From Oryzomicrobium sp. (GTDB lineage: Bacteria; Pseudomonadota; Gammaproteobacteria; Burkholderiales; Rhodocyclaceae): DNA of 64,000 nt. Of the stretch, positions 37,147-46,287 are shown one piece after another. The notes beneath the pieces were generated by a model, which was given only the letters and a program-made list of their open reading frames with translations, was not told the origin of the DNA and searched no databases. The stretch spans positions 1-64,000 of the forward strand of contig NZ_JAJTBG010000010.1 in NCBI RefSeq assembly GCF_021287045.1, given 5' to 3'. The position numbers were made by a program, and so were the translations under genes. Position 1 is the first letter of the stretch; each line of letters begins with the position of its first letter.

Positions 37147-40100
37147 TCAGGCGGACGATACCGCCAGAAATTCCCTCAGGGCCGCGCAGAAGCGTTCCAG
37201 TTCGGCCGCCAGTTCCTCGACCCGAGCCGGATCGGCCATCCCTGCCGCCGCCACCTCCTCCAGGGCTGCCGCTTGGCGCACCACCGCCCCGTTGCCGAAA
37301 TTGGCCACACTACCCTTGATGGTGTGGGCCACCCGGGACAGGGTCTTCCAATCGCTGGCGGCCAGGGCCGCCTTCAAGGCCGCCGTATCCCTGGGTGCCT
37401 GGTCGAGGAACACGTCGCCGATGATGGAAAGGATGTCCGCATCCATCTGGCCGAGCAGGCGGGCGTAATTCTCGGGCCGCGCACCCTGAATGGGTATGCC
37501 CCCCCTCCCGACCTCCTCACCCGCAATGCCCGCCAGCACGGCCAGCAGGTCGTCCCGGGTGAGGGGCTTGCCCAGGTAGCCATCCAGCCCGGCCGCATTG
37601 CCGGCCTCCCGATCAATATCCTCCGCCGCCGCAGACAGGGCATAGACGGGCACCCGCCCCCTGCCAGCCTCGGCTTCGGCCGCCCGGATGCGGGCCGTGG
37701 CCTCAAGCCCGCCCAGGCAGGGCATCTGCACGTCCATCAGCACCAGGTCCGGCGCCTCGTCCGCAGCCCAGGCGGCCAGGGTCTTGTTCACCGCCTCTTC
37801 GCCGTTCTCGGCCAGGGTCACCCGGTGCCCCAGCCGTTCGAGCAAATTGGTGATGAGGCGTTGGTTAACGGGATGGTCCTCAGCCACCAGGACGTGCAAT
37901 GCCCGGACGGGCCGGGTTCCGGACTCCTCACCGCCGATCCAGCGGACCAGCGCCCGGCCGAGCTCACCCGCGGTAGCCGGACGGGCCAGGGCCAGGGGCG
38001 CGCCCCACTCGCGCAGTTCGCCCCCCGACGGCGCGGAAGGCCGACTGAGCAGGATCACCGCCTCGGGCGCCACGCCCGCCGCCGTGAGGGTGGCGGCCAG
38101 GGGCTGGCCCAGGGCCAGGGGCAGGTCCACGTCCAGCACGCATAGATCGAAAGGCAAGACGCCGCCGCCGCCCCCCTCCCCGCGGGTGGCCAGGCGCAGG
38201 AGATCGGCATCGCTGCCGGCCCACAGGCTCTCCGCTCCCCAGCGGGCGAGATGCCCCTGGAGAATGCGGGCCTGATCGGGGTGGTGCACCGCTACCAGGG
38301 CGCGCAACCCATCCGGCAGATCCGGCGTTTCGAGGGTGCCAGGCAGGCAATGGGCCTGGACGGTGAACCGGAAGGTGCTGCCGTTGCCCACCTGGCTCTC
38401 CACCCAGATGCGGCCCCCCATCAGCTCCACGAGGCGGCTACAGATCGTCAGCCCCAGGCCGGTGCCACCATAGTTGCGGGTGGTGGAGGAATCTTCCTGG
38501 GCGAAGGGTTCGAAAATCAGCTGGCATTTCTCTGCGGCAATGCCGACCCCCGAATCGCGCACGGCGAAATGCAGCCGTACGGCATCGCCTTCACGGCACT
38601 CCGTCGTCACCGTCAGGACCACCTCACCCCGCTCGGTGAACTTGACGGCGTTGCTGAGCAGATTGAGCAGGATCTGGCGCAGCCGCCCCGGGTCCCCGAG
38701 CAGGCGGGCGGGCACGTCGGGAGCCACGTCCACCAGCAGCTCCAGACCCTTCTGCTCGGCGCGCAGGGCCACGGTGCGCAGGGCGTCGGCCACCACCGGG
38801 TCCAGGTCGAAGGGAATGGACTCCACGTCCAGCTTGCCGGCCTCGATCTTGGAAAAATCGAGGATGTCGTTGATCACCGTGAGCAGGGAATCGGCGGAAC
38901 GCTTCACCGCCTCCAGGTATTCGCGCTGCTCGGCGTCCAGCTCCGTATCCAGGGTCAGTTCGGTCATGCCGATGATGCCATTCATCGGCGTGCGGATTTC
39001 GTGGCTCATGTTAGCCAGGAAGTCGCTCTTGATCCGGTTGGCGGCCTCCGCCGCCTCCTTGGCCTGGAGGATTTCGCTCTCCCAGCGCTTGCGCTCGGAA
39101 ATGTCGATGATGGTCCCGACCATGCCCCGGGAACTGCCGTCCGGGTTAGTCAGGGGCGCCTTGCTGTAAAAGGCGTGGCGCTTCGTCCCCTGGCGGGTGA
39201 CCACCTCGGTTTCGTAGCTCTGGTGCTGGCGGGTGCGCATCAGCTCCAGGTCGCGGCTGGCGTGGAACTCGGCCAGTTCGGGGGGCAACAGGTCGTACAC
39301 GTGGCGGCCGATCCATTCGCTGCGTTCGAGGCCGAAGAATTCCTCGAACGCCTTGTTGAAGCCGAGATAGCGCCCTTCCGTGTCCTTGAAGTAGATCGGC
39401 ACCGGGATATTTTCGACCAGCTCCTGAGTGAAGTGGAGCTGGGCATCGAGCTTTTCCTCAACCGCGATGCGGGAAGTGATGTCGTTGCGAATCGCCACGT
39501 ACTGGTAAGGCCGGCCCGTGCCGTCGAGAAAGGGCACGATGGTGGCGGTCACCCAATAGCGGCTACCATCCTTGGCCCGGTTGCAGATGTCGCCGCGCCA
39601 CACCCGGCCGGACGAAATCGTCTTCCACAATTCGGTGAAGAACTTTCTGGGATGGCGGCCGGAATTGAGGATGCGGTGATTCTGGCCGAGCATTTCGGCC
39701 CGGCTGTAGCCGCTGATTTCCACGAACCTGTCGTTGGCATAGAGGATGGTGCCATCCACGTCGGTGATGCTGACGATGGCGTGCTGGTCCAGGGCCGACT
39801 TCTGCTGCTCCAGACTGGAAAGCGCGTCGCGCAATTGCTTCTGGTTGGCCTCCCGCTCCATCACCAAGTCGGAAAGCAGCTGGGTCAGCGCCTCCAGGCT
39901 GCCGTCCAGGGCGCTGATAGCGGGCAGCCCGGTCTGGCGCAGCATGTGGTTGGCGATTTCGCGCAGGGAATCGATGGTCTCCTGACGCGCCGCCAGATCT
40001 TGAGCCAGGCGGGCGTTGGCCGCGGTCAGCTCGGCCGAGCTGATCTCCAGGCTGCGGGTGCGCAGCGCCAGGTCCCGGTCGCTTTGTTCGTAGGCCTGCT

Positions 40101-40269
40101 CCACCGCCTCGAACAGGCTGGAAAGGCCCGCCAGTGCCACCGCGCTGCCGGCCTCCACATCGGGCCGGGCCGCCACCTTGAGCAATTCTTCCTGGATGGC
40201 GGCAAGCTGCTCCGGGCTGTCGATGCCGAGAAAGCGCTTGAGCTGGCGGGACAGCAGGCGGTGGGTCAT
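37147..40269 (-). CDS. Hybrid sensor histidine kinase, PAS-PAS-HK-REC-HPt
   Basis: A 1040-residue phosphorelay protein with no transmembrane segment. A helical N-terminus (1-160) is followed by PAS domains at about 160-285 and 290-400, HisKA with the histidine in [12 protein letters not shown], HATPase, then a degenerate receiver (about 665-785) that lacks the acidic pair, a complete receiver ([12 protein letters not shown]) and a histidine phosphotransfer domain ([11 protein letters not shown]). Its ATG overlaps the stop of the FIST gene by four bases (ATGA), so it is translationally coupled to it. The likely partner is the REC-HD-GYP protein in the same operon. Confidence 0.93.
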   Translation of the reverse strand: MTHRLLSRQLKRFLGIDSPEQLAAIQEELLKVAARPDVEAGSAVALAGLSSLFEAVEQAYEQSDRDLALRTRSLEISSAELTAANARLAQDLAARQETIDSLREIANHMLRQTGLPAISALDGSLEALTQLLSDLVMEREANQKQLRDALSSLEQQKSALDQHAIVSITDVDGTILYANDRFVEISGYSRAEMLGQNHRILNSGRHPRKFFTELWKTISSGRVWRGDICNRAKDGSRYWVTATIVPFLDGTGRPYQYVAIRNDITSRIAVEEKLDAQLHFTQELVENIPVPIYFKDTEGRYLGFNKAFEEFFGLERSEWIGRHVYDLLPPELAEFHASRDLELMRTRQHQSYETEVVTRQGTKRHAFYSKAPLTNPDGSSRGMVGTIIDISERKRWESEILQAKEAAEAANRIKSDFLANMSHEIRTPMNGIIGMTELTLDTELDAEQREYLEAVKRSADSLLTVINDILDFSKIEAGKLDVESIPFDLDPVVADALRTVALRAEQKGLELLVDVAPDVPARLLGDPGRLRQILLNLLSNAVKFTERGEVVLTVTTECREGDAVRLHFAVRDSGVGIAAEKCQLIFEPFAQEDSSTTRNYGGTGLGLTICSRLVELMGGRIWVESQVGNGSTFRFTVQAHCLPGTLETPDLPDGLRALVAVHHPDQARILQGHLARWGAESLWAGSDADLLRLATRGEGGGGGVLPFDLCVLDVDLPLALGQPLAATLTAAGVAPEAVILLSRPSAPSGGELREWGAPLALARPATAGELGRALVRWIGGEESGTRPVRALHVLVAEDHPVNQRLITNLLERLGHRVTLAENGEEAVNKTLAAWAADEAPDLVLMDVQMPCLGGLEATARIRAAEAEAGRGRVPVYALSAAAEDIDREAGNAAGLDGYLGKPLTRDDLLAVLAGIAGEEVGRGGIPIQGARPENYARLLGQMDADILSIIGDVFLDQAPRDTAALKAALAASDWKTLSRVAHTIKGSVANFGNGAVVRQAAALEEVAAAGMADPARVEELAAELERFCAALREFLAVSSA

Positions 40270-41414
40270 GCTTCGCCGATCAGGGTGACGGTCATGGTCT
40301 GGTTGTGCAGTTGGCAGCAGCCCCCGGGCTCGCTCGGGCTGATCTCGCCGTAGGAATAGAAACCGCCGAGGACCGTGCCGGGGCCGAGGACGTCGGCCAC
40401 CGCCTCCACCTCTTCGTCCACCCGCCCTCCCATCACCAGCTTGCGCCCGACGCAGCTGACCAGCAGGGCGAAGCGGGGAGCGGTGCCGTCGGGCAGTTGT
40501 TCCCGGGCCTGGCCGGCCGCCTGCTCGGCCCCGTCCACCAGGGCGTCGGTCTTGGCATGCATGAGTTTGAGATAGCCCTGGGAGTCGATCTCGCCAGCCA
40601 GGATCAGGCTGCCGGCGGCCTCGTCCACCCCCAGGATGGTCCGGATCAGCCCCAGGTCGGTCTGGTCGTTGCGGGCCATGGAGAACGGAAAGAGCAGGCC
40701 CGAGGCCGGCAGGTCCCGGGCGTACTCGCCCAGGTAGCGTTTGTAGATGGCCAAGGCCGGCTCGCCGTCCAGTTCATAGAGGATGTTGCCCTCGCAGCGG
40801 GTCACCCGGCGGGCCGGGCCGAAAGACTCCCAGCCCCCCGCCGAACCGTGGCAGAGCCGGACGGCCTCGCCATACAGGCCGATGGCGACCACGCCGCTGG
40901 AATCGCAGCCCGCCGAGGACAGGACCCAGGTCTGGCGGAAGGCGCCGCCATCGCCGGCCAGGCCGCCGCTGATCGGCACCTGGTCGCCGACCGCCGAAGC
41001 CAGGCCCGCCACCAGGGAGCTGCCGTTGACCGCCACGCCGGGGCCGAACAAGAGGACGCCGCGCAGTTCAGGGTCGGCCAACGATTGGCCCACCCGCTGA
41101 CCGGCGGCGAACGAATCGGCCATGTCGGCCAGGTGGGTGGCGGACTGGCGCACCCGGCCTTTGCCGAAATGCAGGGCGGTCAGGACGCCGCTGTTTTCCA
41201 CCACCAGCCGATCACCGACGATCTCGCCGGCGGTACTGCAACCGGCCAGGCTGGCCTTGGGAAAGGCCTGGGCGAGCCGGTCGCGGAGCCCGGGCTGGGC
41301 GATGAATCCTGGCGCGCCGAAGGCCAGCACCAGATCGGGCTGGATGGCCTGCAACGCGGCGAGTCCGGCATCGAGCGAATCACCGTCCTGAAAAACCCAC
41401 TGGCGAATGTCCAT
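40266..41414 (-). CDS. FIST domain sensor protein
   Basis: A 382-residue protein with FIST N- and C-terminal domains (SLAGCSTAGEIVGD at the front, LGGFYSYGEISP at the end). FIST domains are predicted small-ligand sensors; the ligand, possibly amino acids, is not proven. No transmembrane segment is visible. The gene lies between a REC-HD-GYP phosphodiesterase gene (34 bases upstream on the same strand) and a hybrid kinase gene it overlaps by four bases, so it probably feeds a signal to the kinase. ATG 41414 gives the expected start MDIRQWVFQ. Confidence 0.88.
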   Translation of the reverse strand: MDIRQWVFQDGDSLDAGLAALQAIQPDLVLAFGAPGFIAQPGLRDRLAQAFPKASLAGCSTAGEIVGDRLVVENSGVLTALHFGKGRVRQSATHLADMADSFAAGQRVGQSLADPELRGVLLFGPGVAVNGSSLVAGLASAVGDQVPISGGLAGDGGAFRQTWVLSSAGCDSSGVVAIGLYGEAVRLCHGSAGGWESFGPARRVTRCEGNILYELDGEPALAIYKRYLGEYARDLPASGLLFPFSMARNDQTDLGLIRTILGVDEAAGSLILAGEIDSQGYLKLMHAKTDALVDGAEQAAGQAREQLPDGTAPRFALLVSCVGRKLVMGGRVDEEVEAVADVLGPGTVLGGFYSYGEISPSEPGGCCQLHNQTMTVTLIGEA

Positions 41415-41448
41415 GGCTGATAGTCCCGAAAAAAAGCAGTGACCCCAT

Positions 41449-42507
41449 TCAGGCGGCCGGGTTCGCGTCCTCGTCCTGGAAGCGCGCATGAATGGCCAGC
41501 ACCGCGGGCCAGTCGGCAAAAAAGGCGGCAACGCAGTCCGGATCGAAATGCCGGCCGGCCGATTCCTTCAGGTAGTCGCTGGCCCGCTCCAGGGACCAGG
41601 CCGTCTTGTAGGGCCGCGCCGAGGTCAGGGCGTCGAATACGTCGGCCACGGCGACGATGCGCCCGTAGAGGGGAATGTCCGCTCCGGCCAGCCCGCGCGG
41701 ATAGCCACTGCCGTCGAATTTCTCGTGGTGGGTCAGGGCGATGCTGGCCGCCGCCTTGAGGATCGGCGAGTTGCTGCGGGAGAGGATTTCGTAGCCCTTC
41801 AGGGCATGCTGCTTCATCACGTCGAACTCGGCCGCATCCAGGCGCCCGGGCTTGAGCAGGATGTAGTCGGGAGTGCCCACCTTGCCCATGTCGTGCATCG
41901 GCGCCGCCTCCAGGATCAGGTGCTGCTCCTCTTCGGGCAGCCCCAGGTTGCGAGCGATCAGTTGCGAGTAGTGGGCCATGCGCAGGATGTGGGCGCCGGT
42001 TTCCGGGTCCCGGTATTCCGCCGCCTGGGCCAGGCAGAGGATGGTTTCCCGCTCCCGCTCCACCAGGACGGCGGTGGCCTTGGCCACCTCGTCGGCCAGC
42101 CAGGCGGCCCGGTCGGCCATGTAGCGCTGGCCGCGCCGCAGGGTGCACATGTTGCGCACCCGGGCGAGGAATTCGTGCTTGTCGATGGGCTTGGTGAGGA
42201 AGTCGGTGGCCCCCTCATCCAGGGCCCGGTAGCGCACGTCCTTCTGCTCGTTGGCGGTGACCATGATTACCGGCACCTCGGCCATGTCCGGAATGGCGCG
42301 GAACTGGCGGATGAATTCCAGCCCGTCGGGGGCCGGCATCATGTAATCGACCACCACCACGTCGACCGGCTCCCGGCTGCACCACTCCAGGGCCTCGGCG
42401 GAGGCGAGGAAAGGCCGCGGCACGGCCCCTTCGATGCGTCCTACCAGCGCCCGGAACAGGGTCAGATTGATTTCCGAATCATCGACGATCACCACATTGA
42501 GCGTCAC
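41449..42507 (-). CDS. REC-HD-GYP response regulator, RpfG-like cyclic-di-GMP phosphodiesterase
   Basis: A 352-residue two-domain protein. The receiver has the acidic pair in VIVDDSE and the phosphorylated aspartate in VVVDYMMPAPDG. The HD-GYP domain is complete (MHDMGK, HHEKFDGSGYPRG), so cyclic-di-GMP hydrolysis is likely. The first in-frame codon at 42525 is also a GTG, but I prefer the GTG at 42507, preceded at six bases by AAGGGAG. It is the first gene of the operon with the FIST sensor and hybrid kinase, the probable phosphate source. A -10-like CATAAT lies at 42540-42535. Confidence 0.92.
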   Translation of the reverse strand: MTLNVVIVDDSEINLTLFRALVGRIEGAVPRPFLASAEALEWCSREPVDVVVVDYMMPAPDGLEFIRQFRAIPDMAEVPVIMVTANEQKDVRYRALDEGATDFLTKPIDKHEFLARVRNMCTLRRGQRYMADRAAWLADEVAKATAVLVERERETILCLAQAAEYRDPETGAHILRMAHYSQLIARNLGLPEEEQHLILEAAPMHDMGKVGTPDYILLKPGRLDAAEFDVMKQHALKGYEILSRSNSPILKAAASIALTHHEKFDGSGYPRGLAGADIPLYGRIVAVADVFDALTSARPYKTAWSLERASDYLKESAGRHFDPDCVAAFFADWPAVLAIHARFQDEDANPAA

Positions 42508-42861
42508 GGCGCACTCCCTTGGCACGATGTTCTAATTATGCGGCCGCCCCGGACCGGCGCCTGTGCGGAAATTCCTCTGCCCCGGGGGATTTCCTCCCCG
42601 TCCGCAACCGCCCCGCTCCGCTGCGCCGACCGGCAGGCCGTCCCAATCAGCATAGCCTAACCGCAAAAGCTGACCGGCAGCGGCGGCAGGGGGCCGCGGC
42701 AAGCCCGCCATGCCCCGCGATGAATTGCGCCGCTACGCCCGACCCCATGTATCGGTTTTAGTACCAAGCGCACACGGGGCCGATACAGGGGGCCGGAAGA
42801 CTGGCAACGCCCGCCGTGCGTCCGCATGGCGGACATCATCCCATTTGCAAGGAGTGAAGCC
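42508..42861. other. Intergenic region with long inverted repeat
   Basis: About 350 bases between the divergent REC-HD-GYP and EF-hand genes. An inverted repeat is visible: TGTATCGG at 42748-42755 and CCGATACA at 42780-42787, with extra C/G pairing on both sides and a 24-base loop. It lies about 75 bases before the EF-hand start and could be an operator or leader hairpin. No gene is seen. Confidence 0.55.
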
Positions 42862-43674
42862 ATGATTAGCGGAGTCAGTAGCGGCAGTTACGCTTCCTAC
42901 GCACTCTCCGGCAGCAGCGGGCGGAGCGCTCAGGAGGCGGCGAAGCTGCAAGAAAAGCTGTTCGCCAAGGCCGACACCAACAGCGACGGCAGCATCGATA
43001 AGACCGAGCTGTCGTCCCTGTTGCAGAGCGATTCGTCGTCCGGCAGCCCGAGCAGCGACATCGATTCCCTGTTTTCCGCCCTGGACAGCGACGGTAGCGG
43101 CAGCGTTTCCAAAGACGAAACCTCGACCGCCATCAGCAAGGTACTGGAGCAGTTGCAGAGCCAGTTCGCCGCTGGCATGGACGGCGGCCCCGGAGGGCCT
43201 GGCGGTCCCGGAGGCCCGGGCGGAGGCGATCCGTCCCAGATGTTCTCGAACGCCGACAGCGACGGCGATGGCTCGATCAGCAAGAGCGAGCTGACCAGCC
43301 TGCTCCAGAGCCAGTCCGGCGATGGCAGCGACGTCTCGTCCCTGGTGGACGACATCCTCAGCCGGGACGACAGCGACAACAGCGGCTCGATCAGCCTGAA
43401 CGAGTTCACCTCGGCCCTGGAAAAAGGCCAAGGCAGCCAGGGCGGTCCGGCCGGCGCCGGCAATCCGCCGCCTCCGCCTCCCAGTGGCGCGGGCGGCGGC
43501 TCGTCCGGCACCTCGGCCGCGTCAGCGTCCTCCAGCGACAGCAGCACGTCGTCGTCCAGTGCCTCCAGCTCGGATCAGCTCAACGCCTTCCTCACCGCCC
43601 TGCTGCAGCAATACCGCAGCAACAGCGGCAGCCTGGCCGACACCCTGGCGAGCAGCCTCAGCGTCACGGCCTGA
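42862..43674 (+). CDS. EF-hand calcium-binding protein
   Basis: A 270-residue protein with four EF-hand loops (DTNSDGSIDKTE, DSDGSGSVSKDE, DSDGDGSISKSE, DSDNSGSISLNE), each with the acidic ligand pattern. A Gly/Pro linker divides the two pairs, and a Ser/Gly-rich stretch precedes a short amphipathic end. No signal peptide is seen. A strong AAGGAG at 42849-42854 fixes the start at 42862 rather than the upstream 42826. It is a single gene with its own terminator. Bacterial multi-EF-hand proteins of this kind are often linked to surface or calcium-dependent processes, but the role here is unknown. Confidence 0.88.
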   Translation: MISGVSSGSYASYALSGSSGRSAQEAAKLQEKLFAKADTNSDGSIDKTELSSLLQSDSSSGSPSSDIDSLFSALDSDGSGSVSKDETSTAISKVLEQLQSQFAAGMDGGPGGPGGPGGPGGGDPSQMFSNADSDGDGSISKSELTSLLQSQSGDGSDVSSLVDDILSRDDSDNSGSISLNEFTSALEKGQGSQGGPAGAGNPPPPPPSGAGGGSSGTSAASASSSDSSTSSSSASSSDQLNAFLTALLQQYRSNSGSLADTLASSLSVTA

Positions 43675-43725
43675 GCAACGCCAGCGCCCCCTACCCCCGC
43701 GCCGGAATCCCATCCGGCGCCTTGA

Positions 43726-43752
43726 CGGCCTCCCCTGCGGAGGCCGCTTTTT
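43726..43752 (+). terminator. Terminator after EF-hand gene
   Basis: CGGCCTCC and GGAGGCCG form an 8-bp stem around CCTGC, followed by C and five T residues. Confidence 0.9.
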
Positions 43753-43801
43753 CGTGGGTGCCCCCCCATCCGGCCGGCGCTCGCATGTTCTACGGCGGCG
43801 G

Positions 43802-43851
43802 TTGACAATTAGTTCTAACTCGAACAATATTGGTTCTAGTTAGAACTAATT
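43802..43851 (+). promoter_or_regulatory. marR promoter with twin operators
   Basis: A -35 box TTGACA (43802-43807) is followed by a -10-like CAATATT at about 43825-43831. Two copies of a dyad GTTCTA-NN-T(A/C)GAAC lie at 43812-43825 and 43833-43846, centred 21 bases apart (two helical turns). They are also arms of a larger perfect inverted repeat, AATTAGTTCTAACT with AGTTAGAACTAATT. This is what a MarR-type dimer would bind, so the repressor probably covers the promoter and represses its own operon. Confidence 0.88.
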
Positions 43852-43874
43852 AGCCGATCCACTGCCTCATCTTT

Positions 43875-44348
43875 ATGCCCCGCGAAGCCTATCTGACCAC
43901 CCTTGCCGCCCTGGTGCGCTGCTACCAGGCCTTCGAGGCCTTTTCCGGCAGCCACGTACGCGCCCTGGGGCTGACCCCGCCCCAGTTCGACATCATCGCC
44001 ACCCTGGGCAACACCCAGGGCATGACCTTCCGCGAGCTGGGGGAACGGACCCTGATCACCAAGGGCACCCTGACCGGGGTGGTGGACCGCCTCGAAGAGC
44101 GTGGCCTGGTGCGCCGAGTGGGCCTGGAATCGGACCGCCGGTGCACCCGGGTCGAACTGACGCCGGAAGGCCATGCCCTGTTCCAGCGCATCTTCCCCGC
44201 CCACATGGACTATTGCCGCCCGGCCTTCGAGCGTCTTTCTCCGGCAGAACGTGCCCAACTCGACGCGGGCCTGGACGCCCTGCGCCGTGCCTTCACCGAC
44301 CACCAGACGGCCAACCAGGCCGCAACCGACCCCGCCCCCACCGAGTAA
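43875..44348 (+). CDS. MarR family transcriptional regulator
   Basis: A 157-residue winged-helix repressor. The DNA-binding part is typical (TFRELGERTLITKGTLTGVV with the wing at RVGLESDRRCTRVELT), flanked by the helices of the dimer interface. It leads a unit of cytochrome b561 and two YceI-like genes that follow with short gaps. Two MarR-like operators lie in its promoter, so it probably represses the whole unit in response to a small ligand or stress. Confidence 0.92.
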   Translation: MPREAYLTTLAALVRCYQAFEAFSGSHVRALGLTPPQFDIIATLGNTQGMTFRELGERTLITKGTLTGVVDRLEERGLVRRVGLESDRRCTRVELTPEGHALFQRIFPAHMDYCRPAFERLSPAERAQLDAGLDALRRAFTDHQTANQAATDPAPTE

Positions 44349-44353
44349 CAACA

Positions 44354-44887
44354 ATGACCCCAGACCGCTACACCCGCACCGCCGTCCTGCTCCACTGGCT
44401 CGTCGCCCTGCTGATCTTCGCCGCCTTCCCCCTGGGCGTGTACATGGCCGATCTGCCTTTCTCGCCGACCAAGCTGCAGCTTTACTCGTACCACAAGTGG
44501 ATCGGCATCACCGTGTTGCTGCTGGTGGCCGTGCGCCTGGCCTGGCGGGCCACCCACGCCGCCCCGGCGGCCGCTCCCGCCCCCCGCTGGCAGCAGGCGG
44601 CGGCCGCCGCCACGCACCATCTGCTCTATGTGCTGATGGTGGCCGTGCCCCTGACCGGCTGGCTGATGAGCTCGGCCAAGGGCTTCCAGACCGTCTGGTT
44701 CGGCGTGCTGCCCCTGCCTGACTTGGTGGCCAAGGACAAGGCCCTGGGCGACCTGCTGCAAACCGTGCACAAGCTGCTCAACTTCACCCTGCTGGCCCTG
44801 GTGGCCGTCCACATCGGCGCCGCCCTCAAGCACCACTTCATCGACAAGGATGGCCTGCTCAGCCGCATGAGCTTCAAGCGGGCGTAA
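44354..44887 (+). CDS. Cytochrome b561 family membrane protein
   Basis: A 177-residue, four-helix inner-membrane cytochrome. The haem-ligand histidines are seen in VLLHWL, YHKWIGI, HHLLYVLM and the VHKLLNF...VAVHIG pair. It transfers electrons, perhaps from quinol, as part of an oxidative-stress or redox function. It starts five bases after the MarR stop and precedes the two YceI-like genes, an arrangement common in proteobacteria. Confidence 0.93.
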   Translation: MTPDRYTRTAVLLHWLVALLIFAAFPLGVYMADLPFSPTKLQLYSYHKWIGITVLLLVAVRLAWRATHAAPAAAPAPRWQQAAAAATHHLLYVLMVAVPLTGWLMSSAKGFQTVWFGVLPLPDLVAKDKALGDLLQTVHKLLNFTLLALVAVHIGAALKHHFIDKDGLLSRMSFKRA

Positions 44888-44946
44888 CCTGCCACCACGC
44901 CCCCTCGTCCCGCCACGCTCCCCCTCCCCTACCCCAGGAGAACCTC

Positions 44947-45534
44947 ATGAAACAACGCCGCATCCCCGCCCGCCTCGCCTTTACTGGCCTCATCGCCTTG
45001 GCAGCCCTGGGCAGCGCCCAGGCCGCCGAATTCAGCCAGGTGGCCAGCGACAAGAGCCAGATCACCTTCGTCAGCAAGCAGATGAACGTGCCGGTGGACG
45101 GCCGCTTCAAGCACTTCGCCGCCCAGGTCAAGTTCGACCCGGCCAAGCCCGAAGCCGGCCAGGCCCGCATCGAGGTGGATCTGGCCAGCATCGACACCGG
45201 CAACAGCGAAGCCGACGGCGAAGTGAAGGGCAAGTCCTGGTTCAACACTGCCGCCTTCCCCAAGGCCGTGTTCACCGCCAGCAGCGTCAAGAAGCTCGCC
45301 GACGGCCGCTTCGAAGCCCGGGGCCCCCTGTCCATCAAGGGCATCAGCCGCGACGTGGTGGCCGTGTTCGCCCTGCGCAACGAGGGCGCCGGCGCCTGGT
45401 TCGACGGTGGCTTCACCCTGCAACGCCTGCCCTACAAGATCGGCGAGGGCTCCTGGTCCGACACCTCGGTGGTGGCCGACGACGTGCAGGTCAAATTCAA
45501 GTTCTACGCCACCGCCGGTGGCGCCAAGAAGTAA
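44947..45534 (+). CDS. YceI family periplasmic protein (first copy)
   Basis: A 195-residue exported protein. The signal peptide ends in GSAQA, then comes the YceI lipocalin-like barrel that binds an isoprenoid (ITFVSKQMNVPVDGRFKHF, GKSWFNTAAFPKAVFTASS, LSIKGISRDV). Its function is not settled, but it is often linked to electron-transfer and acid or base stress. It has an AGGAGA ribosome-binding site and lies in the MarR-cytochrome b561 unit. Confidence 0.93.
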   Translation: MKQRRIPARLAFTGLIALAALGSAQAAEFSQVASDKSQITFVSKQMNVPVDGRFKHFAAQVKFDPAKPEAGQARIEVDLASIDTGNSEADGEVKGKSWFNTAAFPKAVFTASSVKKLADGRFEARGPLSIKGISRDVVAVFALRNEGAGAWFDGGFTLQRLPYKIGEGSWSDTSVVADDVQVKFKFYATAGGAKK

Positions 45535-45600
45535 GCCGCAGTCCCCTAAAAAGCCGTAATCCCCCTCCCCTGCCTTACAACACAACGGAGATAGACCACG

Positions 45601-46170
45601 ATGAAACGCAGCCTGATCGCCCTGGCCCTCGGTGCCACTCTGAGCGCTTCCGCCTTCGCCGCCCCCGAGACCTACGTCCTCGACACCAGCCACACCTTCT
45701 CCCGCTTCTCCTACAGCCACTTCGGCTACTCCACCCAGCTGTCCCGCTTCGACAAGACCAGCGGCACCGTGGTGTTCGACAAGCAGGCCCGTACCGGCGC
45801 GGTGGACGTGACCATCGACATGAAGTCGGTGAGCACCGGCATGCCCCTGTTCAACGAGCACATCCAGGGCCCGGACTTCCTCGACACCGCCAAGTACCCC
45901 ACCGCCACCTTCAAATCCACCGCGGTGAAGTTTGACGGCGACAAGCCGGTGTCCGTGGACGGCAACCTGACCATCAAGGGCGTGACCAAGCCGGTGACCC
46001 TGACCATCACCTCCTTCCAGGCCATGCCGCACCCGATGCTCAAGAAGGACGCCATCGGCGCCAACGCCACCACCGTGGTCAAGCGTTCCGAATTCAACGC
46101 CGGCAAGTACGCTCCCCACGTGGGCGACGACGTGACCATCAGCATCGCCCTCGAAGCGATCAAGCAGTAA
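45601..46170 (+). CDS. YceI family periplasmic protein (second copy)
   Basis: A 189-residue exported protein with signal peptide ending in ASAFA. The barrel has the usual segments (DTSHTFSRFSYSHFGYSTQ, DFLDTAKYPTATFKST, LTIKGVTKPVTL). It resembles the first copy only in the family motifs, so the pair is an ancient rather than recent duplication. It is the last gene of the unit, with a terminator 45 bases downstream. Confidence 0.93.
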   Translation: MKRSLIALALGATLSASAFAAPETYVLDTSHTFSRFSYSHFGYSTQLSRFDKTSGTVVFDKQARTGAVDVTIDMKSVSTGMPLFNEHIQGPDFLDTAKYPTATFKSTAVKFDGDKPVSVDGNLTIKGVTKPVTLTITSFQAMPHPMLKKDAIGANATTVVKRSEFNAGKYAPHVGDDVTISIALEAIKQ

Positions 46171-46214
46171 GGGCCACGCCTCCTGCCCGCCGGCGCCGCC
46201 AGGCACCGGCCATG

Positions 46215-46244
46215 AAAAACCCCGCCTCGAAGGCGGGGTTTTTT
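46215..46244. terminator. Bidirectional terminator
   Basis: AAAAACCCCGCCT, CGA loop, AGGCGGGGTTTTTT between the convergent YceI and 2H phosphoesterase genes. Confidence 0.93.
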
Positions 46245-46287
46245 CGTTGCATACCGTGGAAAGACACGAGGGGCCAGACGCGAACGA

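Noticed and set aside
43180-43245. Short Gly/Pro codon repeat in the EF-hand gene, looked like a tandem repeat array
   Set aside because: It is an in-frame protein linker and has no spacers, so it is not CRISPR or a mobile repeat.
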